Counted from the stretch's first letter, positions 16,308 through 25,320 are shown. The stretch is 60,649 bases of DNA from Candidatus Harrisonbacteria bacterium RIFCSPLOWO2_01_FULL_44_18 (GCA_001817915.1 MHJJ01000002.1:207-60855), one strand, 5' to 3'. A program made the numbers and translations. The notes: generated by a model from the sequence alone, not told the origin.

Positions 16308-16718
16308 CTATTGAAGCGCGACTTCCTTAATTGACTGGATTTCAATTTTGCCGGTTATGGAATTGACTTCAACTACCGCCTGCAACTGACGAAATTTATT
16401 GGCTGCCTTAGCCTTGACGGTGATCAAAGATTTGCCGATTCCCGCGCACGAATCTTTGCAAACGGCTACCGTAGCCAAACGACTGCCAACCGTTAAAGTG
16501 TATCCGGCGGTAGAATAATTTTTGTCGCGGATTATTCTAATAATACCATCTTCAATGCCCGCTTGAGCAGCGGCTAAGGCTTCGGCCGAAAGTCGAACGC
16601 CTAAATTGGCATTATTAAGCAGATACACCAAAAGAGCGCCCGCGATTCCCAACTCGACAATAACGGCGCTTAGAAGTAAAACTGTTGGCAAAAACGCTAT
16701 GCCTTTCATCTGCTCCAA
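16308..16718 (-). CDS. Pilus-associated membrane protein (PilX-like)
   Basis: 136 residues with one N-terminal membrane helix (FLPTVLLLSAVIVELGIAGAL) and a small extracellular part with one CKDSC pair. The position between minor pilin and pilM genes and the AQAGIEDGIIRI helix resemble PilX-type minor pilins, but no clear prepilin cleavage motif is visible. The function is inferred from context. It overlaps the next upstream gene by 13 nt. Confidence 0.6.
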   Translation of the reverse strand: MEQMKGIAFLPTVLLLSAVIVELGIAGALLVYLLNNANLGVRLSAEALAAAQAGIEDGIIRIIRDKNYSTAGYTLTVGSRLATVAVCKDSCAGIGKSLITVKAKAANKFRQLQAVVEVNSITGKIEIQSIKEVALQ

Positions 16719-17605
16719 TTTATTATTATGTCATCGACGCGGGGACTGTTAATCCCCAAAGAGTCGGTTTTTAAAAAAATCCGGTAACGAACATACCGTT
16801 TATTATTATGATGCGCTAAATTAATTTTAATTGGCGCGTCCGGACCGGCTGGCTGATAAAATGTCGTATCCGAACCGTCGGGGCCCGAAAAGTTCCATGG
16901 CCCGGCAAGATTATTTGAACTGGTAATCTGAAATTTAACTTCGCCGCCGTTAAGCGCGCCTTGCCACATAATAGTATTGATGGCCGCGCCCAAACCCACT
17001 TGAGTGTCAAAAATACTTGAAGTCAAACTAGCGCTAACGGGAGAAGGCGGGCCCCAAGAAGTTTTGACGCGATAATCAGAAACGCCGCAGGTGTTGCCTA
17101 TGCCGCTATTGTCGCAATTAAAACTAATCCAGCCAATCGCGTCATTCCAAGCCCAGCCGTTAAATTCGCCGGCGCTAATCGTAACTTTGTAATTTGTCGA
17201 GGCGCAGCTGCTGGTATTTTGACAATTAAAAGAAATCCAGCCGATATTGTCATTCCAAGCCCAGCCCGAAAGATTGCCGACGCCGTCATTTGTAATTTTC
17301 CAATCGCCGGCAGGACCAGAACAAACATTGCCGTTTGGAGTGGTGGCGCAATCAAAAGCAATCAAGCCGACCTGTGAACTGGCATAACCTTCAATTTTAG
17401 TATTAGTAACCGTAACTGTGGTTGTGATATAAAAATCGATCCAGCCGATTTTATCATTCCAGGCCCAGCGCTCTGGGGTCAGGGAGCTAATGTTGGTGGC
17501 AGCCGTCACTAAGCGCGGCGATAGTAGAAAGTAGAAAGTAAAAAGTAAAACGATTATCAATAAGAGAATTTTTATCGTGTTATTTTTCAAAATCCCGACA
17601 GTCAT
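16706..17605 (-). CDS. Secreted protein with WAWNDxIGWI repeats
   Basis: 299 residues. An N-terminal signal or anchor segment is partly coded by a CTTTCTACTTTCTAC simple repeat (17521-17545). The mature part has three copies of a Trp-rich unit, WAWNDKIGWIDF, WAWNDNIGWISFNC and WAWNDAIGWISFNC, about 40 residues apart, the last two with Cys that could cross-link. A beta-sandwich-like C-terminus follows. Such repeats are frequent in Parcubacteria surface proteins, with no known function. It lies inside the pilus operon, so it may be a pilus-associated adhesin. Confidence 0.65.
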   Translation of the reverse strand: MTVGILKNNTIKILLLIIVLLFTFYFLLSPRLVTAATNISSLTPERWAWNDKIGWIDFYITTTVTVTNTKIEGYASSQVGLIAFDCATTPNGNVCSGPAGDWKITNDGVGNLSGWAWNDNIGWISFNCQNTSSCASTNYKVTISAGEFNGWAWNDAIGWISFNCDNSGIGNTCGVSDYRVKTSWGPPSPVSASLTSSIFDTQVGLGAAINTIMWQGALNGGEVKFQITSSNNLAGPWNFSGPDGSDTTFYQPAGPDAPIKINLAHHNNKRYVRYRIFLKTDSLGINSPRVDDIIINWSR

Positions 17606-17629
17606 ATAATTATATTCTCTATTCGCTGT

Positions 17630-17657
17630 TTACTGTTTACTGTTTACTGTTTACTGT
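17630..17657. repeat. TGTTTAC simple repeat
   Basis: Four tandem 7-nt TGTTTAC units in a gap inside the pilus operon. Confidence 0.8.
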
Positions 17658-17660
17658 CCT

Positions 17661-18287
17661 CTAATACCCTTGTATTTTTATTGAACCCGGAGCAGAAGTA
17701 AAATCAATATTGCTCGCGCTGTCAAATTTGTTATTTACATCGCTGATCGCGCCCGTTTGGCCGTTTCCGCCGGACCAATCGCTTTGCCGAAAAACCGAAT
17801 TTTGGCTTCGCGTCAGATATTTAACCATCTTAACATCAACTATTCCTCCGACTTGAACCCACTCCGTGACGGCGGTAATTTTTTGAGTGGAAGGATCTTC
17901 GGCGCCGCCAACATCAACAATATTATCTCCCGCGTCGCGTAAAACATTTTCTACCGTAAAGTAACGCATGTAAGCGGCGCCATCAGCCGTCACCTCTTCA
18001 ACATCGCTTAGCGAAACAAAAACGCCGCTGGAAGAACTCAAATAATACTTGGCTGATAGACCCTTTGGCGAAAGATTATAAATATCGTGCCAGCTTTTTT
18101 CGGCAACAGATGTAACGCTGTCCAACAACGCCTGAGAAAGAATAGAGGCGGCTTGAAAAGATTTTGACTGCGAGCCGGTGCGTAAAGTTAAAAGAATCGC
18201 TCCGGCCGCCGTTCCCAGTATTAAAGTGCCAATAGTTATTCCAATGACTACCTCTATTAAAGACTGGCCATTACTGCGTTTCTTCAT
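17661..18287 (-). CDS. Minor pilin (PilV-like)
   Basis: 208 residues. The N-terminus NGQSLIEVVIGITIGTLILG has the prepilin Glu at position 5 of the mature form and the long hydrophobic helix used for membrane insertion and pilus packing. The globular part is unlike known pilins. It overlaps the 18271-18786 prepilin gene by 17 nt, so the two are translated together. Confidence 0.8.
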   Translation of the reverse strand: MKKRSNGQSLIEVVIGITIGTLILGTAAGAILLTLRTGSQSKSFQAASILSQALLDSVTSVAEKSWHDIYNLSPKGLSAKYYLSSSSGVFVSLSDVEEVTADGAAYMRYFTVENVLRDAGDNIVDVGGAEDPSTQKITAVTEWVQVGGIVDVKMVKYLTRSQNSVFRQSDWSGGNGQTGAISDVNNKFDSASNIDFTSAPGSIKIQGY

Positions 18288-18786
18288 ATTCTATCGTTCC
18301 CGCATCGGTGAGTTTGACAGTTTTGAGTAAATTAGAAATTCCACTGGCCAAACCTAGATCAATTTTGTCGGGACTGGCGGGCAGGCCGGTAAGTTTACTG
18401 AAATTAATTTCTTTCTCGCCCACGCTGCAGCCAGAAGAAACTAAAGCGTTCTCGCACGGATCGAAAAACGCGATGCTGGGCCTTAAAAAAACAGTGGCAT
18501 AGGCCAAGCCGTCGTTATAATTCTGGCCGCTAAAAAGCGTGTAATAATCTTTCCCCACCAACGCCGGATTGCTGAAATGAACGCCCCACTGCTGTCCTAA
18601 TTCTTGGGTAATGGAATTTTGTTGGGCGTCCCTTAAAAACGCCACTAAATGCTGGGTTTCCAAATTTAAGTCCTGCCTTTGGCGAAAACCAAATAAATTC
18701 ATAAAACCAACGCTGGCGATTATGGCGGTAATGCCAAGAACAATAACAATCTCTAGAAGAGTAAAAGCTCTAAAAGTTGCCCTCAT
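18271..18786 (-). CDS. Prepilin-like protein (GspH/FimT-like)
   Basis: 171 residues. FRAFTLLEIVIVLGITAII is a class III prepilin signal with Glu5. The helix continues into RQDLNLETQHLVAFLRDAQQNSI, as in GspH/FimT minor pilins. One Cys pair (CENALVSSGC) may form a disulphide in the globular part. It is transcribed with pilC upstream. Confidence 0.82.
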   Translation of the reverse strand: MRATFRAFTLLEIVIVLGITAIIASVGFMNLFGFRQRQDLNLETQHLVAFLRDAQQNSITQELGQQWGVHFSNPALVGKDYYTLFSGQNYNDGLAYATVFLRPSIAFFDPCENALVSSGCSVGEKEINFSKLTGLPASPDKIDLGLASGISNLLKTVKLTDAGTIEYEETQ

Positions 18787-18853
18787 ACTTTTTAGTATAA
18801 CATATTTTTGCGCGCCTCACTATTACTTTACTGCCGAACGGCGGCGAGACGCG

Positions 18854-20065
18854 TTAGAATTGGCCCACGAGTTGATAGATCGGCACGATTATTGAAAGAG
18901 CGATGATACCGATAACTCCTCCGATGAATAAGAGCATTACCGGCTCGATGAAAGAAACCATGGCCTTAACAGTAGAATCGATTTCCGATTCATAAAATTC
19001 CGCGAAAGTCTGCAAGATCTCATCGATGTGGCCGGCTTTTTCGGAAATCGCGATCAAGTTGCTCACCGTGGCCGGGAAAACAGCCTCCTTCCGAAAGGCC
19101 TCGCCAAGCGTTAAACCACGAGTCACCCCCTCGCGCGCGATCCTCTTTAAGCTTAGCCGCAAATCCTCTTTATCAACCGCGTCAGCGGTAATCTCCAGCG
19201 CGTCAACAATGGGCAGTCCCGCTTTCATCAAAGAAGACAGAGTAAGGGCAAAACGTTGAAGCGCGATCTTATGAAGAACGTCCTTTACAAGGGGGACGTG
19301 ATTTATGAATTGACTGAGCAGCCGCCTGCCGATTTTATTTCGAGTCGCGAAATACCAGCCGCCGATAATCAACAAAGCCAATGAAATTAAAATGGGTAGG
19401 AGATAATTGCCTATAAATAAGCCTATGCCGAAAACGACTCTGGAAAATAGCGGCGGCGCAAAACCGCTGCCTAAAAAAATACCGGCGATGCGCGGCAAAG
19501 CAAAAGTTATTAAAAATATCAAAATCAAAACCGAAACGGTCAAAAGCAAAACCGGATAAATCAGCGCCGAACGAATGCGGTTCCGCAGATTCATCTCTTT
19601 TTCCAACGATTGGCTAAGGTTTTCAAAAACCGTTTCTAGGTTGCCCGACGCCTCTCCGGCTTTAACCAAATTAACAAAAACCGGTGAAAAAAATTTTGGA
19701 TAACGGGCGAAGGTGCTGTAAAACGGCTGGCCTCTTTCCAAATCTGTTTTTATTTCAATCAAAAGTTCCCGCAAAACCGGTTTTTTGAAATCGGCTATTA
19801 AAATATCCAGAGCCCGGAACAAATCAGTACCAACTCCCAACATTAACGACAGATATTTAGTCAGGAAAACTTTATCAACAACGGATATGGCCTGGCCCCA
19901 AAATCTTCTTGGCATCCTTTGTTCCAGTCCTTTGACTTGCTGGATTGATACCGGCTTCAAGCCTTTTGTGGCCAAAAATGTCAAAACGTCGGCAGTCCCC
20001 TGCGCGTCAATATTGCCCTCTATTATTTCCCCATTTGGTTGTGACGCAACGTAATGAAATCTCAT
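18854..20065 (-). CDS. pilC: Type IV pilus inner-membrane platform protein PilC
   Basis: 403 residues of the GspF/PilC family, with two repeated T2SSF domains and three membrane helices (near 170, 220 and 380). LMLGVGTDLFRALDIL and LSSLMKAGLPIVDALEI are the paired family motifs. It connects the PilB ATPase to pilin insertion. Its ATG directly follows the end of an R1 element (GCGAACAATG), so the 5' leader is R1 sequence. Confidence 0.93.
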   Translation of the reverse strand: MRFHYVASQPNGEIIEGNIDAQGTADVLTFLATKGLKPVSIQQVKGLEQRMPRRFWGQAISVVDKVFLTKYLSLMLGVGTDLFRALDILIADFKKPVLRELLIEIKTDLERGQPFYSTFARYPKFFSPVFVNLVKAGEASGNLETVFENLSQSLEKEMNLRNRIRSALIYPVLLLTVSVLILIFLITFALPRIAGIFLGSGFAPPLFSRVVFGIGLFIGNYLLPILISLALLIIGGWYFATRNKIGRRLLSQFINHVPLVKDVLHKIALQRFALTLSSLMKAGLPIVDALEITADAVDKEDLRLSLKRIAREGVTRGLTLGEAFRKEAVFPATVSNLIAISEKAGHIDEILQTFAEFYESEIDSTVKAMVSFIEPVMLLFIGGVIGIIALSIIVPIYQLVGQF

Positions 20066-20224
20066 TGTTCGCTATCGCTCACCGCTGACTTACGCCGACT
20101 TTACGCAGACTTACGCGGATGAAACCTGTTGGTTTCCGCAGACACTCGCGGACTTTACGCAGATAATCGCAGAAAATAATTCTGCGTGATTCTGCGTCGG
20201 TCTGCGGTTTTACGAAGTAAAACA
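20066..20224. repeat. R1 element between pilC and pilB
   Basis: Same termini as the copy at 16194-16306 (GTTCGCTATCGCTCACCGCT at one end, TTTTACGAAGTAAAA at the other) with a longer centre that has an extra CAGACACTCGCGGACTTTACG stretch. It reaches from the pilB stop to the pilC ATG. Confidence 0.85.
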
Positions 20225-20225
20225 T

Positions 20226-21935
20226 CTACTCTCTGATAACCCTAAATACCTCTTCTAGTGTAGTTACGCCCTGCTCGACTTTTCTCAAGCCATCTTCAAA
20301 CATTGTTATCATTCCTTCTTTTCGGGCTAAATCTCGCAACGCGTCCAATGAAAAACTCGGACTCACGATGAGTTTCCTCACCTGCTCGCTGACATTGAGA
20401 ACTTCAAAAATTCCCAGCCGGCCCTTGTAGCCGGTATTGGCGCAGGCATAACAGCCGGCCCCCTTATAAAGCATTTGCGGAGGAGCAAATTTTGATTCCA
20501 AATTAAGTTCTTTCATCTGTTGTTTAATCGCTTCAAGAATTTCCTGCCCGGGTTTATAAGAAACTCGGCAATCCTGACAAATCCGTCGGACTAATCTTTG
20601 CGCTTCTATGGCATTGAGAACCGCCGCCACCAAAAACGGCTCTATCTTCATGTCTATCAAGCGCGGCACGGCAGTCACCGCGTCGTTGGTGTGCAAACTC
20701 GAAAGCACTAAATGGCCGGTGAGGGCCGCCTGAACGGCAATCTCCGCGGTTTCTTCGTCGCGAATCTCTCCCACCATAATAACATTTGGGTCCTGCCTTA
20801 AGATAGCCCGCAAACCGTTGGCAAAAGTGATCCCCGCTACCGGATTAATCTGAGTCTGATTGATATATTTCATGTCATATTCTATCGGATCCTCCACTGT
20901 GACGATATTCACTTCGGGCCTGTTCAAAGTATTTAATACTGAATAAAGAGTGGTGGTTTTGCCGGAACCGGTGGGTCCGCAAACCAAAACCATGCCGTAA
21001 GTTTTAAAAATATTTTCGGTGATCAATTTGATTGTGTCTTCAAACATTCCCAATTCCTCGGATGATAACGGCCGCTGAGTGGCGGCCAAAAGACGCATCT
21101 CAATTTTTTCGCCGTAAAGAACCGGCATCACCGCCACTCTCGTGTCAATCAAATCATTTCCGATCTTATACCGAAAACGCCCGTCTTGCGGCTTAAAATG
21201 TTCGTCTAGTTTCAGTCCGGCCAATAATTTTATTCTGGCGATAATTGAAGGATGAATCGGTTTTGGCATCCTGATAATTTCATGCAGAATGCCGTCAATT
21301 CTATAACGTATTAACACTCCCTCTTCCAAAATTTCTATATGGATATCGGATGCCCTAAGAGAAACGGCATGATTCAAGATATTATCCACAATCGCCACCA
21401 CGGGCAATTCCACGGCCGCTTCTTTGGCTCCGGCCGCTCGCGAACGCAACGTGGCTTTAATATTTTCTTCAATGAGTTTTTTAAAATCTTCCGCAGTCCG
21501 CTGGCCATAAAGAGCAAACCCCTTGTTGAGATCGTCGGGCGACGCCAGAAAAGGTTTAATACTCGCTTTCAGCGCCTTTTCCAAAAACTCAATTATATTC
21601 AAATCGCTGGGATCTTCCATCGCCGCTTGCAAAGCTCCATCGGGTTCGCGGCTAAAAATTATGGCTCGCTTTTGCCTGGCCAAATCTTCGGGCAAAAGCT
21701 TTAAAATATTTTCATCGATCGGGCGGGTTAATAAATTCGCTTTTTCAACGCCGAAATAATTTGCCAGGGCGCTAAGATAATACTCAAAGGTGATAATATT
21801 GCGGCTGATTAAAACATCGGCCACGCCATAATTCATTCTTTGGGCGTCCTTTAAAACTTCCTCAAAAAGTTCCGGAGCGACTAATTGATCTTTAATCAAA
21901 AGCTCTTTTAATTTTTGGTCAGGAATTTGAATCAT
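20226..21935 (-). CDS. pilB: Type IV pilus extension ATPase PilB
   Basis: About 569 residues from ATG 21935. The ORF-track start (MRSKM) comes from the R1 hairpin. An N-terminal GspE_N domain is followed by the hexameric ATPase with Walker A GPTGSGKTTT, Asp box EDPIEYD, Walker B VIMVGEIRDEETA and the His box GHLVLSSLHTND. A tetracysteine zinc site (CQDC and CYAC) is typical of PilB/GspE. It powers pilus extension. No pilT retraction ATPase is in the window. Confidence 0.95.
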   Translation of the reverse strand: MIQIPDQKLKELLIKDQLVAPELFEEVLKDAQRMNYGVADVLISRNIITFEYYLSALANYFGVEKANLLTRPIDENILKLLPEDLARQKRAIIFSREPDGALQAAMEDPSDLNIIEFLEKALKASIKPFLASPDDLNKGFALYGQRTAEDFKKLIEENIKATLRSRAAGAKEAAVELPVVAIVDNILNHAVSLRASDIHIEILEEGVLIRYRIDGILHEIIRMPKPIHPSIIARIKLLAGLKLDEHFKPQDGRFRYKIGNDLIDTRVAVMPVLYGEKIEMRLLAATQRPLSSEELGMFEDTIKLITENIFKTYGMVLVCGPTGSGKTTTLYSVLNTLNRPEVNIVTVEDPIEYDMKYINQTQINPVAGITFANGLRAILRQDPNVIMVGEIRDEETAEIAVQAALTGHLVLSSLHTNDAVTAVPRLIDMKIEPFLVAAVLNAIEAQRLVRRICQDCRVSYKPGQEILEAIKQQMKELNLESKFAPPQMLYKGAGCYACANTGYKGRLGIFEVLNVSEQVRKLIVSPSFSLDALRDLARKEGMITMFEDGLRKVEQGVTTLEEVFRVIRE

Positions 21936-21990
21936 TTTGCTTCGCAAAATCGCGGACTCCGCTGACTTAACGCGGACTTACGCGGAAATA
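21936..21990. repeat. R1 element (half form) at the pilB start
   Basis: ATTTTGCTTCGCAAAAT hairpin, CGCGGACTCCGCTGACTTAA, then CGCGGACTTACGCGGA. Near-identical to the copy at the rpsU start (11403-11460). Confidence 0.82.
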
Positions 21991-21994
21991 CGAA

Positions 21995-22570
21995 TTAAAT
22001 ACTTAAATATTTTACGATCGGCAAAGCCGAAAGCCACCTACTTACTATTATAGATAAAATGGCGACTGGAATCCAAAGGTAATAAAGGGAGACTCGACGC
22101 GATAACCGATGACCGATGACCAATGACAAAATAAGCGCGGCGATCAAAAGAAACAATAAATAAAAAATCCAGCCGGGATGACCGACTAAAAATATTGACG
22201 CCGCCAATAAATACGGTTCTTCTTCATAAAAAAATCTTTCCTGATATTTTTTATTCAAAAATTTCGCGGCTATAAAAAATAAAATGGCGATAATTAAAGA
22301 AATCAAATAAGTCGCCCAGAATCGGAAAAAGACATAATAAAAAAAATATCCTATGTCTTGATGCGGCGGGAGCAAAAACCTGGCCGGCGAGTCCGAATTA
22401 AGCCAGAGAAAATATTGACTGGCCGACCAATAAACTAGAATGGCGGCGATGACGATGGGCGATAATAAAGACGATAAACGGATCAAAGAAAACTTTAAGG
22501 GGCGCCGTATTAATTGCGCCCCAAAAAGAATCGCTAGAATTGCCAAACTAAAACCCAATATTAAACGCAT
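21995..22570 (-). CDS. Multi-pass membrane protein of unknown function
   Basis: 191 residues with about five or six hydrophobic helices, including ILGFSLAILAILFGAQLI, LLSPIVIAAILVYW and IFYLLFLLIAALILSLVIG, and short polar loops. No catalytic motif is visible and it does not look like the A24 prepilin peptidase (no paired Asp motif). Its place between the major pilin and pilB suggests a pilus-related or export role, by context only. Confidence 0.6.
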   Translation of the reverse strand: MRLILGFSLAILAILFGAQLIRRPLKFSLIRLSSLLSPIVIAAILVYWSASQYFLWLNSDSPARFLLPPHQDIGYFFYYVFFRFWATYLISLIIAILFFIAAKFLNKKYQERFFYEEEPYLLAASIFLVGHPGWIFYLLFLLIAALILSLVIGHRLSRRVSLYYLWIPVAILSIIVSRWLSALPIVKYLSI

Positions 22571-22581
22571 TTTAAATTGTT

Positions 22582-23148
22582 TTAAAGATCCAATCCGGGA
22601 TCATTCCCTACTTCGTAAACACCCGCCTGATCTCCGCCGTCAGTTGACTCCACATCATCACTGCCCCCTTGCGCGTAACGAGTGCTTTCCATATTGGCAT
22701 TTAACTCAAATGTCTTATTGGTATTATCACACTGATAAGTATAAGACTGGGCCGCGGTATTCGGATTTACCGGGTCGTTTGGTAAAACACTTAGCGGCGA
22801 ACCTCCGGGCACAGTTGTAAAATTCACTGGCACCCAACCAGCGCCATCAACAACTGTTCCGACATTAGCGCTCTGAGTAGGCGCGCCGGTGAAATTTTCC
22901 GTGGCGGATGCCACAGTACCCCAATAATTAGTGCCGCAAGTGCCGGCCCCATCCATATCAGGACCGGAAACCGTTGCCAAATAAAATGAGATGGCGCTCC
23001 GTAAAGTTGCCAGGTCAGAAACTCTTTGAGAATCCCGGGCTTGCGCGAAAAGCTGAGCCGGATTTAAAACCAACACGGTGGCGGTGGCTAAAATAGCCAA
23101 AATACCGATAACAATCAAAAGCTCTATTAGAGTGAAACCTTTTTTCAT
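22582..23148 (-). CDS. Major type IV pilin-like protein
   Basis: About 188 residues from ATG 23148, chosen because KKGFTLIELLIVIGILAILA then forms a perfect short-leader prepilin signal. The ORF-track start 43 codons upstream lacks this logic. The globular part has CGTNYW and YQCDNTN Cys that can form the pilin disulphide. It is the first gene of the pilus operon and lies directly downstream of the 16S gene on the same strand. Confidence 0.88.
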   Translation of the reverse strand: MKKGFTLIELLIVIGILAILATATVLVLNPAQLFAQARDSQRVSDLATLRSAISFYLATVSGPDMDGAGTCGTNYWGTVASATENFTGAPTQSANVGTVVDGAGWVPVNFTTVPGGSPLSVLPNDPVNPNTAAQSYTYQCDNTNKTFELNANMESTRYAQGGSDDVESTDGGDQAGVYEVGNDPGLDL

Positions 23149-23440
23149 TTTTTTGAAAACATTAAAAATTGTCGACTTTTTATTATTCTTATTTATTATA
23201 CAATACCTTCGGAAATTATAAGAATCGCAGTTATCCACAGCTATTGAAAATTTTATAGTTGCCCCAAGCTTCGGCAATTTGTTAATTGCCTATGCCGTAA
23301 CTTAAAGCTCCACGGCAAACGCTTTTTTTCTTAACAATCACCAAAGGTGATTGTTCGTAATTGAATTAGTCCACGAACAGCTTCCGCTACCCGTGCCTTG
23401 TTACGACTTCTGCCATGTTGCCGAGCCTACCTTAACCCCT

Positions 23441-23568
23441 CTTTTGGCTACAAGCCAAAAGCGCGGACGGTCGCGGACTTCACGCGGACTAACGCAGAAA
23501 AAATAATTCTGCGTTCTTCTGCGTACTGTCTGCGTAATTCTGCGCTTTTGTCCGCTTGCGGACAAAAG
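23441..23568 (-). repeat. R1 insertion in 16S helix 44 tip (V9)
   Basis: Bracketed by hairpins CTTTTGGCTACAAGCCAAAAG and CTTTTGTCCGC/GCGGACAAAAG, with R1 arms (TCGCGGACTTCACGCGGA; TTCTGCGTTCTTCTGCGTA) between. Flanking AACCCCT and AGGGGTT pair, so the insert extends helix 44. Confidence 0.85.
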
Positions 23569-23844
23569 AGGGGTTTCAGATATTCCCGGTTCCCCTGCAG
23601 TGACGGGCGGTGAGTACAGGACTCGAGAACGTATTCACCGCGGCATGGCTGATCCGCGATTACTAGCGATTCCAGCTTCATGAGGGCGAGTTGCAGCCCT
23701 CAATCCGAACTGAGGCCGCTTTTGATGGGATTAGCTCCGCCTTACGGCTTAGCAACCCATTGTAGCGGCCATTGTAACACGAGTGTAGCCCAGGGCATCA
23801 GAGGGCCATGCGGATTTGACGTCATCCCCGCCTTCCTCCCCCTC

Positions 23845-24022
23845 CTTTGTTCGCAAACGAATAAAGGAAATTCCAAATCACAAATTCCAAATCCCAAACA
23901 ATACTCAATAACCAAAATCCCAATGACCAAAACTCGTGTTTAGGGTTTGGAAATTTGAATTTTGAATTTGTTTGTAATTTAGCGTTTGTAATTTGGCGCT
24001 TCCTTTGCGCTTGTGCGCAAAA
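23845..24022 (-). repeat. Insertion in 16S helix 39 tip (V7), different repeat family
   Basis: 178 nt replacing the loop between CCCCCTC and GAGGGGG. Its core is an AT-rich repeat (AAATTCCAAATCACAAATTCC, later TTTGAATTTTGAATTTG) not related to R1. Like R1, it has a hairpin at each end (CTTTGTTCG/CGAATAAAG and GCGC-rich CTTTGCGC/GCGCAAAAG). Confidence 0.82.
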
Positions 24023-24101
24023 GAGGGGGCGGTCTCCGATGACACATATAACATCGGATAGGGGTTGCGCTCGTTACCCCACTTAAGGGAACAATTCAAA
24101 T

Positions 24102-24132
<31 letters not shown>

Positions 24133-24257
24133 TCCGACGTCCTTGAGAGAAAATACTCCTTTCGGAATATCGTCGTCGGAATTTCAAGCCCTGGTAAGGT
24201 TCTTCGTTTACTATCGAATTAAACCTCATGTTCCACCGCTTGTGCGAGTCCCCGTCT

Positions 24258-24289
<32 letters not shown>

Positions 24290-24394
24290 TCCCAGGCGGC
24301 AGACTTAACGCGTTAGCTACGCCGCTCCGAGGGTCGATACTCGAAACAGCTAGTCTGCATCGTTTAGGGCGTGGAATACAAGGGTCACTATTGT

Positions 24395-24448
24395 TACTTC
24401 GTAACAATCGCGGACTTACGCAGACTTCACGCGGACATACGCGGAAAT
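24395..24448 (-). repeat. R1 sequence in the P9 region of the 16S intron
   Basis: Hairpin TTGTTACTTCGTAACAA followed by CGCGGACTTACGCAGACTT and CACGCGGACATACGCGGA: a half-form R1, like those at rpsU and pilB. Confidence 0.78.
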
Positions 24449-24519
24449 CAAATGCCGCAATTCTACGAGGATAAAACATTTCTGTTTACCTCTGCATATC
24501 GCTATGCAGGTCGGACTAT

Positions 24520-24653
24520 ATCTTCATCCTCGCTCGCTTCGCTCGCGCGCGGAACAATACTGACTTTACGCAGACCTGCGCAGAAAATAAATTCTGCGTT
24601 GGTCCGCGTCCAGTCTGCGACTGTCCGCGCGTTTCACAAATTGAAACGAGGAG
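24520..24653 (-). repeat. R1 sequence in the P8 region of the 16S intron
   Basis: GCTCGCTTCGCTCGC hairpin, GACTTTACGCAGACCTGCGC, an AT-rich centre, TTCTGCGTTGGTCCGCGTCC and the CGTTTCACAAATTGAAACG hairpin. It lies between the R and S strands of P7, i.e. in P8. Confidence 0.78.
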
Positions 24654-25320
24654 CTCGGCGTGTAGTCTCTACGGGGTCATTTAAGACTTCCCTCGGTGTT
24701 TTCCTATTTCAACAGGATGTTCACCGATATAGCCAAGTTACAATTAGTATTGCTACTAAAAGAGACACAGGGCCCTACCATCCGCCTCGCTAACAAAGCG
24801 AGGTGTTTTTAAATTTTTGGTCGAGGACATGTTGCTTCTTCGGAACATCTCGGAGGCGGTTTTGCTTGGTTCGGTCGTTTTACATTTCAGCCGACCGAAA
24901 AACCGCCGAGAGCGAAGCGCCATTTGCCGCTGGAGCAAATGGACGTTGTTTCCGAAAAGCAACTGTCCGATGGTACCAAAAATTCTAGAAAATGGCGGGC
25001 CGTATCTAATCCTTTTTTCTGCCCACGCTTTCGCGCACTGAGGGTCAGGAATGCCCCAGCTGACTGCCTTCGCCTTCGGTGTTCCGCATGATATCAACGG
25101 ATTTCACCCCTACACCATGCGTTCCGTCAGCCTCTGGCATCCTCTAGCTCGGCCGTTTCCATTGCAGCCCCACTGTTGAGCAGTGGGATTTAACAACAGA
25201 CTAACCGAGCCCCCTACGCGCTCTTTACGCCCAATAAATCCGGATAACGCTTGAGGCCCTCGTATTACCGCGGCTGCTGGCACGAGGTTTGCAGCCCCTT
25301 ATTCAACTGGTACGGTCAAT

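Larger units (their letters stand above)
24386..25003 (-). ncRNA. Group I intron in the 16S gene (about E. coli position 793), no ORF
   Basis: The 5' exon ends GGATTAGAT and the 3' exon begins ACCCTTGTATTCCACGCC, so splicing restores the standard 790 region after a U, and the intron ends in G. Inside, GTAGAGACTACA (R) and GATGAAGATATAGTCC (S) give the P7 pairing GACTA/TAGTC. CGGTGAACATCC and AACACCGAGGGAAGTC supply the P4-P6 side. It is 618 nt. No homing endonuclease ORF is visible. R1 sequence sits in the P8 and P9 regions. I could not identify P1 with certainty. Confidence 0.82.
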
